Source: Nectonema munidae
Lineage: Eukaryota > Nematomorpha > Nectonematoida > Nectonematidae
Reading direction: 5' to 3'
Assembly (NCBI GenBank): GCA_030549495.1
Contig: JAUIRK010000907.1
Location: forward strand, 682,001 to 746,000
DNA: 64,000 nt
The position numbers and the translations under genes were made by a program. Below the pieces are notes generated by a model. The model searched no databases. It was not told the origin of the DNA and saw only the letters and a program-made list of their open reading frames with translations. Below are positions 60,901 to 64,000 of this stretch, in pieces. Every line of letters begins with the position of its first letter. Positions within the stretch are counted from its first letter, which is position 1.

Positions 60901-63381
60901 ATCGAATTGATGAAATGTCTCAACAAAGTTTGAAACTTTTTCCATTGCTATTGATGAAAGTGTTGATATAAGTGGAATTGCGCAGTTTGCAATCTTCATG
61001 AGGGCCTGTGATAGTGATTTTCACATATGTGAAGAATTAGTTGATCTTGTTCCAATGCATGACACGACTACAAGTCATGATATTTTTGAGAAAGTTGAGC
61101 ATGTTTTGCATGATTATGAAGTGAACTTATGTAGGCTAACATGTTTATCTACTGATGGTGATGCGAATATAACAATGGTGTAGTAGCTAAGTTTTTAAAA
61201 TTGAAAAACTTTAGATTTGAACAAATCATTTACACATTTTCATTGTATCATCCTTTCAGTAGAATCTGTGCTCAAAAATTTTGAAATTGGATCTTGTTGT
61301 TTGTTTTGTTACAAAAACAGTTAGATTTATCAGAAGCCATGCTCTCAATCATTCCCAATTCAGACAGTTTTGAAAGATATGGATATTGCAGTTTCAAAAG
61401 TTCCATTTCATACAGCAATTCGTTGGTTGTCCTGTCATAAAGTATTGAAAATATTTTATTTATTCAGACAAGAAGTAATTGTGTTTCTAGAGATGCAAGA
61501 ACAAAATTCAAAAGAAATGAAAAGTGAGAGTTTGCTCTAAGATCTTTCTTTTGTTGTTAATATTACTTCACATTTAAATGCTCTTAATTTGAAACTTCAA
61601 GGTAAACACAAGCTTATCACTTAGTTCTTTCATTATATTAAGTGCTTTATTACAAAACTAAAATTGTGGAAGTCACAGTTAAAAGAAGAAAATTGAATTC
61701 ATTTTCCTGAATGCAAGGAGTTTGAAAATACTGTCAATAATAAAATTATTATTAGATTTGCTAAATATCAAAAATATTTCGATTTATAAAATGAATTTCA
61801 AAGATTTTGTGATTTTTCAGCTTTTGAAAACAAGTTTGCATTATTTTCAAGTTGATGCAGAAAATGTAAGATGCAGATGGAACTCTTAGAAAAGCAGTCG
61901 GATTTTGTACGCAAAGCAAAGTATATTAAAGTTGGTATAGCAAATTTTTATTTTTACATTTTAAAAATTTTTAAAACTTTTGAATGTTTGCTACAAAAAT
62001 TATGTTAATGTTTGGTTCTACATATGTTTGTGAACAGCTATTTTCTTTTATACAAGCTACAATGTTTGGTCTATGGGTTTGTGTGTGTAATAATTGTCGA
62101 TGAATTTTCAGTGATAAATTTACAGTGAACCGCCAAGTAGACACCTACCCATCTGAGAACACCTCTTAGGATAATCGATTTAATTCATTTAAAAAATTTA
62201 AAGCCCCAAAATTTGTACAAGTTTAGGAAGTTTCAAAATTCAAAACAGAGAAAGCTTTATATTTTCATTGTGCAATAAAAAATTTCAGAATTTTTTTAAA
62301 TTTTATCTTAGATATTTTTAAAAATACTTTTTCTTAATGAAACTCCCGAACTATGATCATCGAAAAAAGAGTTTTCTCGGATGAAAAAGTATCTCGCAAA
62401 AATCTCCATCATATTTGAATGAGTACATATGAATAAAGAATACGTGTAAGTTGTGGATTGGTTTTTCATAAGATTCGTGGAATCATGTTTCGAGCTTTTT
62501 GAACTACTCCTGAAAAGTTTCTTGTCAGACATGGACGAAGAAGTGGATTTGATGGTGTGGGGAGGGGGAATGGTGAAGAGAAAGGATGTGGTACTGATGA
62601 CCTTAGCAAAGTCACACCAATTCCCAATGTCATTAGGCATCGCTTTGAAGTCTCTAACTTCTTCTCCCTCTGTAAGAAAAATGGCAAAAAGTGGAATCAA
62701 AGGTAAAACTAAAATACATAATACTTTCTCGAATATCGTGATTAGAAATTAAATTAATAATATCTTAGTTATTAATTAAAATTATGAACGCTCAAATATT
62801 ATCATGCTTAAAATAAATTGTTTGATTTTTTTAGAATCATGATAAAATTATGCATAGATTAATTTAGGTAATTGCCATCTTGGCAATTAATAATGCTTGG
62901 ACTTACTTTTTTAAATAATTAATCTTTTGAGTTAGCATAAACACTTTATTTGAAAACTTTTAATCAATGCAAAAATACCAAAACTGAGTAAAATCAGTGT
63001 TTGTGAAAGAAGGATATAAAATCGATTTACTACATTCTTTGAAGGACAAAGGGGTGCCGTCATCTGGGAATTCAACATCAATTCCACTTTGAGTAGTAGG
63101 AGGTCTAGTCTTTAAATCTGCACCTGACTGCTTTTTGTATCGCCCTTTGTTAAAGTGTGGAGAGCGAGAGGAGTTGAAGACTCTGCGGGTGAAAAACTTT
63201 TTGCCATGTGAACTCGTAAGAGCGTTTAGCTCCGAAGCGCTTGTCGACAGGGCAGGCGTTGCTTTGAAAGTGTCTTGTTTCTTAAACTTGTGTGCAAATT
63301 TATTATCATTTTTTCTGAAAGAGTTGAAGGCATTTGGCGGAGAATGATTGTTGTGAATTTGAAAGGACGTTGAGAGGGAGG
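37268..63381 (-). CDS. Large unrecognised gene, Ser/Asn/Tyr-rich protein (13 exons visible, 5' end outside window)
   Basis: Thirteen coding exons joined by GT-AG introns keep one reading frame: 63031-63381, 62444-62669, 58820-58994, 54722-54838, 54572-54633, 54326-54467, 48598-48728, 47487-47611, 44033-44196, 43003-43253, 42719-42912, 41635-41894, 37268-37552. Summed length is 2483 nt, giving about 826 residues and a TAA. The 5'-most exon starts mid-codon, so more exons lie beyond 64 kb or in the last 600 bases. The protein is low-complexity, rich in Ser, Asn, Tyr, Gln and Thr, with a basic Phe/Lys-rich N-terminal segment (SSRSPHFNKGRYKKQSG) and an apparently more ordered patch (GIDVEFPDDGTPLSF and NDIGNWCDFAK). 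I recognise no domain, signal peptide or membrane span. Such composition is common in RNA-binding or transcriptional regulators, but that is inference. Introns carry most of the window's right-half transposons. Alternative stops just past the donors at 43003 and 41635 allow shorter isoforms. Confidence 0.75.
38035..39830 (+). mobile_element. Degenerate pogo/Tigger (jerky-like) DNA transposon
   Basis: On the plus strand, scattered over all frames, are the parts of a pogo-group transposase in order: an N-terminal helix-turn-helix (RNNFTLDFKLKIIDNG near 38300), a second DNA-binding part (FQLDGGKNFKKRCNIVYRR near 38600), a worn DDE region with NTTYIVKPMDALK near 39070-39120, and an acidic C-terminal part (IIAYDTALKCF, then a 39560-39811 frame). 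Many stops and frame changes show it is dead. I could not pair terminal repeats; ACAGTATGTTCACTATTG near 38034 may be the left end. It lies in the last intron of the large minus-strand gene. Confidence 0.7.
39146..39241. repeat. 48-bp tandem duplication in the pogo element
   Basis: Two adjacent 48-bp units, 39146-39193 and 39194-39241, differ at only two positions (GCTCGTTTGG/GCTTGTTTGG and TAAGATG/TAAGGTG). The near identity shows a duplication much younger than the decay of the host transposon. Confidence 0.9.
39920..40090. repeat. Minisatellite with CTAACC motif (locus 1)
   Basis: About two units of roughly 70-75 bp: AAATATATT...ATTATCTTACTCTAACCATAAACCTGAAAACTC and then GCAAATATATTATAAAAATA...TTAACCCTAACCGTAAGTTACAAAATCTC. 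The same unit occurs at 49676-49800. Confidence 0.65.
40091..40944. other. Intron DNA with transposon-end scraps
   Basis: No gene. AAGGTTGGCAAGTTATC near 40547 resembles a mariner-type end and AGACCTCGTTTATCC near 40625 a pogo-type end; neither has a visible partner. The frame at 40430-40717 has no motif. Confidence 0.4.
40945..41140. other. Homopolymer block with G-rich tract (possible artefact)
   Basis: Long A and T runs alternate with (GGGGGT)n at 40996-41016 and GGGGGGTGGGGGG near 41069. The G-tract could in principle form a quadruplex, but the mixture of homopolymers looks like low-quality consensus. The Lys/Gly-rich frame at 40900-41241 is a by-product. Confidence 0.55.
41635..41894 (-). 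CDS. Large gene exon l
   Basis: Starts after GATTTAG with two bases completing an Arg codon. It reads YFYPNGLIAATGFPAFNHAN, then TPAQLNHQLVSSASAYALNS, then Ser/Tyr/Asn-rich sequence ending NRFSHQSLQ at the donor GTATCG (phase 0). Read-through past the donor adds ten residues and a stop, a possible short isoform. The overlapping plus-strand frame at 41704-41898 is an antisense shadow. Confidence 0.8.
42012..42428. mobile_element. hAT-type MITE with CAGTAGTCGGCAAAC end
   Basis: The left end CAGTAGTCGGCAAACT and right end TGATTGACGATCACTG are an imperfect inverted pair. Flanks GTCTAGAC (42004-42011) and ATCTAGAC (42429-42436) match at 7 of 8. The interior is AT-rich with no coding. It lies in the intron between exons k and l, and is related in its ends to 13869-14130. 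Confidence 0.7.
42719..42912 (-). CDS. Large gene exon k
   Basis: Starts after TTTTCTCTAG with one base completing a Gln codon. It reads FMPSQRQSVSHSDLRASFHK, then AAAAVPSYFDSTPNTPQVSP and HHHAPFPP, to the donor GTAAGA (phase 1). The plus-strand frames at 42722-42910 and 42735-43181 are antisense shadows. Confidence 0.72.
43003..43253 (-). CDS. Large gene exon j
   Basis: Starts after GCTTAG-like acceptor ...CTTAG in phase 0. It reads QPSQMYNFTDAYHQPRFPS, a Ser run and ...RGGYAHQSL, ending at the donor GTATTC after two bases of a Gln codon. Without splicing the frame continues with YSPPTSNFVEPKYAKPRC and a stop at about 42945, so a short isoform is possible. The intron to exon k would be only about 90 bp. 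Confidence 0.72.
43256..44032. other. Intron between exons i and j
   Basis: No element defined. It contains two ATCAGTAATCCGGCA-like tracts (about 43503-43545) and a related ATTACTGATAGTC at about 43741, probably a transposon scrap. Confidence 0.5.
44033..44196 (-). CDS. Large gene exon i
   Basis: Starts after TTATTGTTAG with two bases completing an Arg codon. It reads GKPHNMSASAYSQNLNNSAS, then NFSAYHQQHLLNSQYPTSF and NQHGMHPFF, to the donor GTATGT (phase 0). Confidence 0.76.
44298..44411. mobile_element. TTAA-flanked MITE (copy 4)
   Basis: TTAA at 44298-44301 and 44408-44411. The left end CACATTTACGACCAATG and right end CATGGTCTTAAATGGA are inverted. The interior GTTCCCAAAGGGAAC palindrome and GTCGTCTGCTTAGCATGG match copies 3 and 5. 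It lies in the intron between exons h and i. Confidence 0.8.
44412..45124. other. Intron DNA
   Basis: No gene or clear element over this part. The sequence is less AT-rich around 44440-44960 but stops interrupt all frames. Confidence 0.4.
45125..45290 (+). repeat. tRNA-derived SINE (copy 2)
   Basis: The head contains an A-box-like TGAGTAAGTTTGGTTAG and a near-perfect B-box GGTTCGAATCC at 45182-45192. The body has CTACTCATTGTTCGATATAA, CATTTGTGCCTACTCGATGA and GGGTACCTTTGTCTC. The same blocks occur at 18340-18482 and 54175-54310 on the other strand. The spacing of the boxes resembles a tRNA, but no intact cloverleaf is possible. Confidence 0.7.
45373..45500 (-). mobile_element. C-terminal fragment of an unclassified transposon-type protein
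   Basis: On the minus strand the frame reads SYGLIEGLKCVNDCAERSI, then EEYNSSLTKDEEQMQ and a stop. A signature of the type VNDxAERxxALIxxxNxxxTKDEEQ is familiar to me from repetitive, unclassified proteins of arthropod and cnidarian genomes. Upstream of 45500 the frame decays. It is probably a dead copy; family assignment is from memory. Confidence 0.5.
45690..45965. other. Homopolymer block (possible artefact)
   Basis: A and T homopolymers of 8 to over 30 bases dominate, including a very long A-run ending near 45957. The pattern is unlike neighbouring introns and similar to the block at 40945. Confidence 0.5.
46490..46625 (+). mobile_element. hAT transposase C-terminal remnant
   Basis: The plus strand reads SSVESQRAFSDA and, after a frame change, PSNMSQRRLNTLGFLRM. 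This matches the SSAESERAFS...RLNTLVFLR type of hAT dimerisation domain. Only this last part survives, with a stop and a frameshift; its ends are not visible. It differs in family from the elements at 14264 and 50493. Confidence 0.55.
46626..47486. other. Intron DNA
   Basis: AT-rich intron sequence between exons h and i. No feature that I can name. Confidence 0.5.
47487..47611 (-). CDS. Large gene exon h
   Basis: Starts after ATTTCCTAG with one base completing a His codon. It reads DNLSCLTNHIFRKDVKPPNL, then FSYSPNNQVSTMSTSFSTSY, to the donor GTATCT (phase 1). It joins exons g and i in frame. Confidence 0.65.
47612..48597. other. Intron DNA
   Basis: AT-rich intron sequence between exons g and h with no recognisable element. 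Confidence 0.5.
48598..48728 (-). CDS. Large gene exon g (131 nt)
   Basis: Starts after CTCCATTTATAG in phase 0. It reads TLTAPPYSFNNSVEVSSSQN, then SSTNYTSSKKQFNFTNSPLI and SSI, to the donor GTAATG after two bases of the next codon. Both its phases match exons f and h. Confidence 0.66.
48808..49214 (+). mobile_element. Two overlapping frames beside repeat R1, unknown product
   Basis: A 40-codon frame from ATG 48808 (MDFSEEETKRKLLKLHDCAM...ENGEPNVF) ends in TGA at 48928-48930. That stop overlaps the ATG of a 95-codon frame (48927-49214) reading MNVFWKDEKYIKGN...FHRLIHSVNKYIVENS...HFYIQNKN. The ATGA overlap and similar style suggest one coding sequence broken by a frameshift, or two translated frames. 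It runs straight into the R1 repeat (49195-49615), so it is probably the end of that element's ORF. I do not recognise the protein. Confidence 0.4.
49195..49615. repeat. Dispersed repeat R1, copy 2 (opposite orientation)
   Basis: Reverse-complement homologue of 34875-35243. The alignment is contiguous except for about 110 bases at 49395-49507 that are absent from the other copy. That extra piece carries a C/G-homopolymer stretch and a second copy of TTATTCAACAT. Confidence 0.8.
49425..49505. other. G/C homopolymer block inside repeat R1 (likely artefact)
   Basis: Runs such as CCCCCCCCTTTTGGTGGGG, CCCCCC and A9T8 follow one another. Copy 1 of the repeat has no such sequence at the matching point (about 34980). 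This is the clearest of the three suspected artefact blocks. Confidence 0.6.
49676..49800. repeat. Minisatellite with CTAACC motif (locus 2)
   Basis: Two units containing TGACATTATCTAACCCTAACC and GACATTATTATCTAACTCCA, each followed by AAAC..AAAA.TCTCTTATT-like sequence and GCAAATATACTTTAAAATG. It matches the unit at 39920-40090 in order and approximate length. Confidence 0.65.
49801..50484. other. Intron DNA
   Basis: AT-rich intron sequence between exons f and g. No element defined. Confidence 0.5.
50987..52505 (+). pseudogene. hAT transposase, disrupted
   Basis: Open segments 50987-51466, about 51467-51652 and 51710-52024 are in one frame separated by stops; 51942-52505 is in another. The order of conserved blocks is that of ZBED-like hAT transposases, with the C-terminal dimerisation region intact to its stop at 52503-52505. 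Confidence 0.9.
52559..52694. mobile_element. 136-bp pogo/Tigger MITE nested in hAT B
   Basis: The ends CAGTAGACCCTCGTTAAGTC and ACTAGGGTCTACTG are inverted, with TA on both sides (52557-52558 and 52695-52696). TA duplication and a CAGTAGACCCTCG end are typical of pogo-group MITEs. It inserted just after the transposase stop codon. Confidence 0.9.
53156..54185. other. Intron DNA with decayed hAT MITE piece
   Basis: No gene. AGGGTTCTTATTCTTTATTC and TCTTGGACCACTCTAATA at about 53776-53812 match the left end of the CAGTGGTTCTTAACC family (9919, 26013), without a clear right end. Confidence 0.45.
54175..54310 (-). repeat. tRNA-derived SINE (copy 3)
   Basis: Minus strand: GGGCGTGAGTAAGGTTGTCT (A-box-like), then GGTTTGAATCC (B-box-like), then CCTCATATTTCGACACAATT and GATGAAAAC. 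It is the same family as 18340 and 45125, with a shorter body. It ends about 10 bases from the donor of exon f. Confidence 0.65.
54326..54467 (-). CDS. Large gene exon f
   Basis: Starts after TTCTTTTTAG with one base completing a codon. It reads NSTDNSRHNNFPFSNKSSHN, then VVNTKYSDLHLASSHETSSS, then LASCSFK at the consensus donor GTAAGT (phase 0). Confidence 0.78.
54572..54633 (-). CDS. Large gene exon e (tentative, 62 nt)
   Basis: With the acceptor TTTGTAG and the donor GTAATT, 20 codons plus two bases (HQQHNLRFTIWNGRVQDIKC) link exons d and f in frame. Two other frames of this stretch are also open with an acceptor ending AAGCAG about 17 bases upstream, but neither joins exon f in phase. 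The exon is therefore chosen by phase and is the weakest in the chain. Confidence 0.4.
54722..54838 (-). CDS. Large gene exon d (117 nt)
   Basis: Starts after TTCTGTTTAG in phase 0. It reads IGNYAQSSHQHSNKKTKSFL, then HSEFSLALPTQTFHPPENK, to the donor GTAAAT (phase 0). Confidence 0.65.
54990..55127. mobile_element. TTAA-flanked MITE (copy 5), nested in piggyBac end
   Basis: TTAA at 54990-54993 and 55124-55127. The ends CCCATTAAGTACCATAG and TTGGGACTTAATGGG are inverted. The interior GTTCCCAAATGGGAACATTG and CAGACGATTTATATTC blocks are the reverse complement of copy 3. Confidence 0.88.
55285..57302 (-). pseudogene. piggyBac transposase, disrupted
   Basis: ATG at 57300-57302 (MTKRKSFIEAGWLLKISKL, then an Asp/Glu-rich tract) begins the N-terminus. 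Family blocks follow in order: TFSRMKLLRCLRFDNVLTRK, KLAAIREISELF, LTIVEQLVGYRGRIPGKTY, KKYGLKIFWVCEANSSYAFN, KTGRNIKLDNFFTSHSLAVK, LTFVGTIRQNKKELP, and after the nested element TKGGVDLIFFNMLD. It closes with the Cys-rich zinc-binding tail GRCFICKKSSSS...CSKACC. Several stops and frame changes interrupt it, so it is inactive. Confidence 0.9.
55767..56208 (-). mobile_element. hAT element (ZMYM/ZBED-like) nested in piggyBac transposase
   Basis: The ends CAGGGCCGTATCAAGGG and CCTCTTGATACGGGTCTG are inverted, with an exact 8-bp duplication TGTAGAGC at 55759-55766 and 56209-56216. The minus strand retains the transposase end, ARFQSLALMSIEKEVLD and FDEVIDHFAAAKTRKMNI. It is the same protein group as the 27344 element but with different termini. 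Confidence 0.9.
57707..58819. other. Intron DNA
   Basis: AT-rich intron between exons c and d. The minus-strand frame at 57778-57981 has no motif. Confidence 0.5.
58820..58994 (-). CDS. Large gene exon c
   Basis: Starts after ATTGTTAAG with one base completing a Thr codon. It reads TATVTVTTAGETTNIINNSA, then KNFISKEACKSSQKFFSQIS, then LKAAETIKSVVG, to the donor GTAAGA (phase 0). The acceptor is weak. Confidence 0.6.
58995..59700. other. Intron DNA
   Basis: No gene recognised between exon c and the MULE fragment. Imperfect repeats occur around 59330-59480. Confidence 0.4.
59702..60190 (+). mobile_element. MULE (Mutator-like) transposase fragment
   Basis: The plus strand reads NNKNWFIDGTFKTFAILLT, then after breaks LMDFEKAAINEVKKVF, then a GCFFHLSQ-like GCFLFLFK followed by FALKLHMFNALAFAPPSNVN. 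This is the order of MULE transposases (WFADGTFK, DFEKAA, GCFFHLSQ, LTALAFLPP). Frame changes and stops break it, and both ends are missing. A hAT element begins directly after it. Confidence 0.75.
60195..62090 (+). mobile_element. hAT element, GTF2IRD2/Charlie-like, broken
   Basis: It begins near GAGATGACAAACGTGTGGCA and CGGGCCATATGCGACC, a terminal motif common in this group. The transposase follows in pieces: a zinc-finger-type start (ICNNCIATPKEYNLRRHYES, about 60590-60655), SYEISRMIATSGKCCEDF, ISLTRNTIADRIDEM, IAIDESVDISGIAQF, PMHDTTTSHDIFEKV with LSTDGDANITMV, IRWLSCHKVLKIFYLFRQE, DLSFVVNITSHLNALNLKLQ and a terminal TYVCEQLFSFIQ. These match the GTF2IRD2-like hAT group. It has many frameshifts and stops. 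The right terminus was not found. Confidence 0.85.
62091..62443. other. Intron DNA with possible pogo end
   Basis: TACAGTGAACCGCCAAGTAG near 62125 looks like a pogo/Tigger terminus, but I see no second end. The rest is AT-rich. Confidence 0.4.
62444..62669 (-). CDS. Large gene exon b
   Basis: Starts after TTTTTCTTACAG with two bases completing a Lys codon. It reads GEEVRDFKAMPNDIGNWCDF, then TTSFLFTIPPPHTIKSTSSS, then SDKKLFRSSSKSSKHDSTNL, ending TTYT at the donor GTATTC. The plus-strand frame at 62453-62752 is an antisense shadow, and the other minus frame (62466-62687) lacks compatible splice phases. Confidence 0.62.
62670..63030. other. Intron between exons a and b
   Basis: A short AT-rich intron of 361 bp with GT at 63030-63029 and AG at 62671-62670 on the minus strand. 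A TTGCCATCTTGGCAA palindrome lies near 62872-62886. Confidence 0.55.
63031..63381 (-). CDS. Large gene exon a (most 5' exon visible)
   Basis: Starts after AATTATTTTTAG with two bases completing a codon begun upstream. It reads SLSTSFQIHNNHSPPNAFNS, a basic stretch KKFFTRRVFNSSRSPHFNKG, then TRPPTTQSGIDVEFPDDGTP and LSFKEC, to the donor GTAAAT (phase 1). A second donor-like GTAGTA three bases earlier would create a stop on joining to exon b. Confidence 0.75.
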
Positions 63382-64000
63382 CTAAAAATAATTGAAACAC
63401 CAATCACAAATAATAATCCAACCCATTGCCCTCACAAAGAGGAAAGGGACTTAGGTGAGCATATGCCCGTGGAGACACTTATTGGCGACGCAAATATAAT
63501 ATATAGTTATACAATACATAAATAAAATAACAATCCATTCTTAGAAATGAGAATAAACTTTCAAAAATTGCTATAGATTTTTTTAAACTTTTGATTTCAA
63601 ATACTTCTTTATAATTTGTAGCAGATTAAAATCTTTTTCTGTTATTTTTTCAAGGAGTTTATTAAGCTAAATTTTTTAAAATTATAGAATCATAAAAAAA
63701 TCAAATGCCCAAGATGTCGCCAAACTAACGCTGTGAAGAGTGTAAATATAATTGAAGCACAGCTTCCAGCATTAATGATGCTTCTTTATCTAATAGATGA
63801 AGAAGTTTCACAGAATTCTTTAAGGACTAAAACTTTATAATTTAATTTTACTGAATAATGAAAAATAGCAGATCCTAGAGATGGCGGGTTCCAAGCCATG
63901 AATCCGTGTTATAACGGATCTTCTGGAACACGTGTTTATATGACAATTAAAAATGTGAGTCAAAACCACAAAATCTACTAGTCAAAAAGATTGAATTGAA
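63382..64000. other. Intron or flanking DNA, with a CxxC-bearing relic
   Basis: No exon of the large gene is recognisable here. On the plus strand about 63694-63840 an open tract reads NHKKIKCPRCRQTN, then IEAQLPALMMLLYLIDEEVS, ending in TAA. The CPRC knuckle followed by a helical L-rich segment recalls the N-terminus of ISXO2/IS1595-type transposase-like proteins of arthropod repeats, but the match is weak. The last 150 bases show nothing. Confidence 0.35.

Overview
The window looks like AT-rich nuclear DNA from an arthropod. A crustacean, possibly a caligid copepod, is my best guess, but that rests on overall character and not on any species-specific marker. It holds one gene I can name, one large gene I cannot name, and a dense layer of old DNA transposons. 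I saw no rRNA, intact tRNA, CRISPR array, bacterial operon, or retroviral or LTR element.

Left half, plus strand: a FOXO forkhead transcription factor gene. Three coding exons (12752-13213, 17250-18039, 28003-28310) join in phase to a 519-residue protein. It has two AKT-type phosphorylation sites, a forkhead domain split by an intron at the position used in vertebrate FOXO genes, a basic nuclear localisation stretch and an acidic C-terminal region. Introns 1 and 2 (about 4 and 10 kb) are full of short DNA transposons.

Right half, minus strand: a gene whose visible part runs from 63381 down to a stop at 37268. I recognise 13 consecutive coding exons whose splice phases all agree, giving about 826 residues. 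The protein is rich in Ser, Asn, Tyr and Gln, with no domain I recognise, and its 5' end lies beyond the window. It converges on FOXO, with about 9 kb between the two stop codons. A GC-richer island at 30240-30670 in that gap holds a candidate Cys-rich exon.

Mobile DNA: several hAT families with exact or near-exact 8-bp target duplications (14264-15509, 22664-23451, 26013-26394, 27344-27799, 42012-42428, 50493-53147, 55767-56208); a broken piggyBac element (54957-57706) with two other elements nested in it; five TTAA-flanked MITEs of one or two related families; a degenerate pogo/Tigger element (about 38280-39830); a MULE fragment next to a GTF2IRD2-like hAT (59700-62090); a fragment of an R2-type LINE endonuclease (3595-4041); and a tRNA-derived SINE in three copies. 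Three homopolymer-rich blocks (40945-41140, 45690-45965, 49425-49505) look like sequencing or assembly artefacts. All calls are by eye, without database searches.
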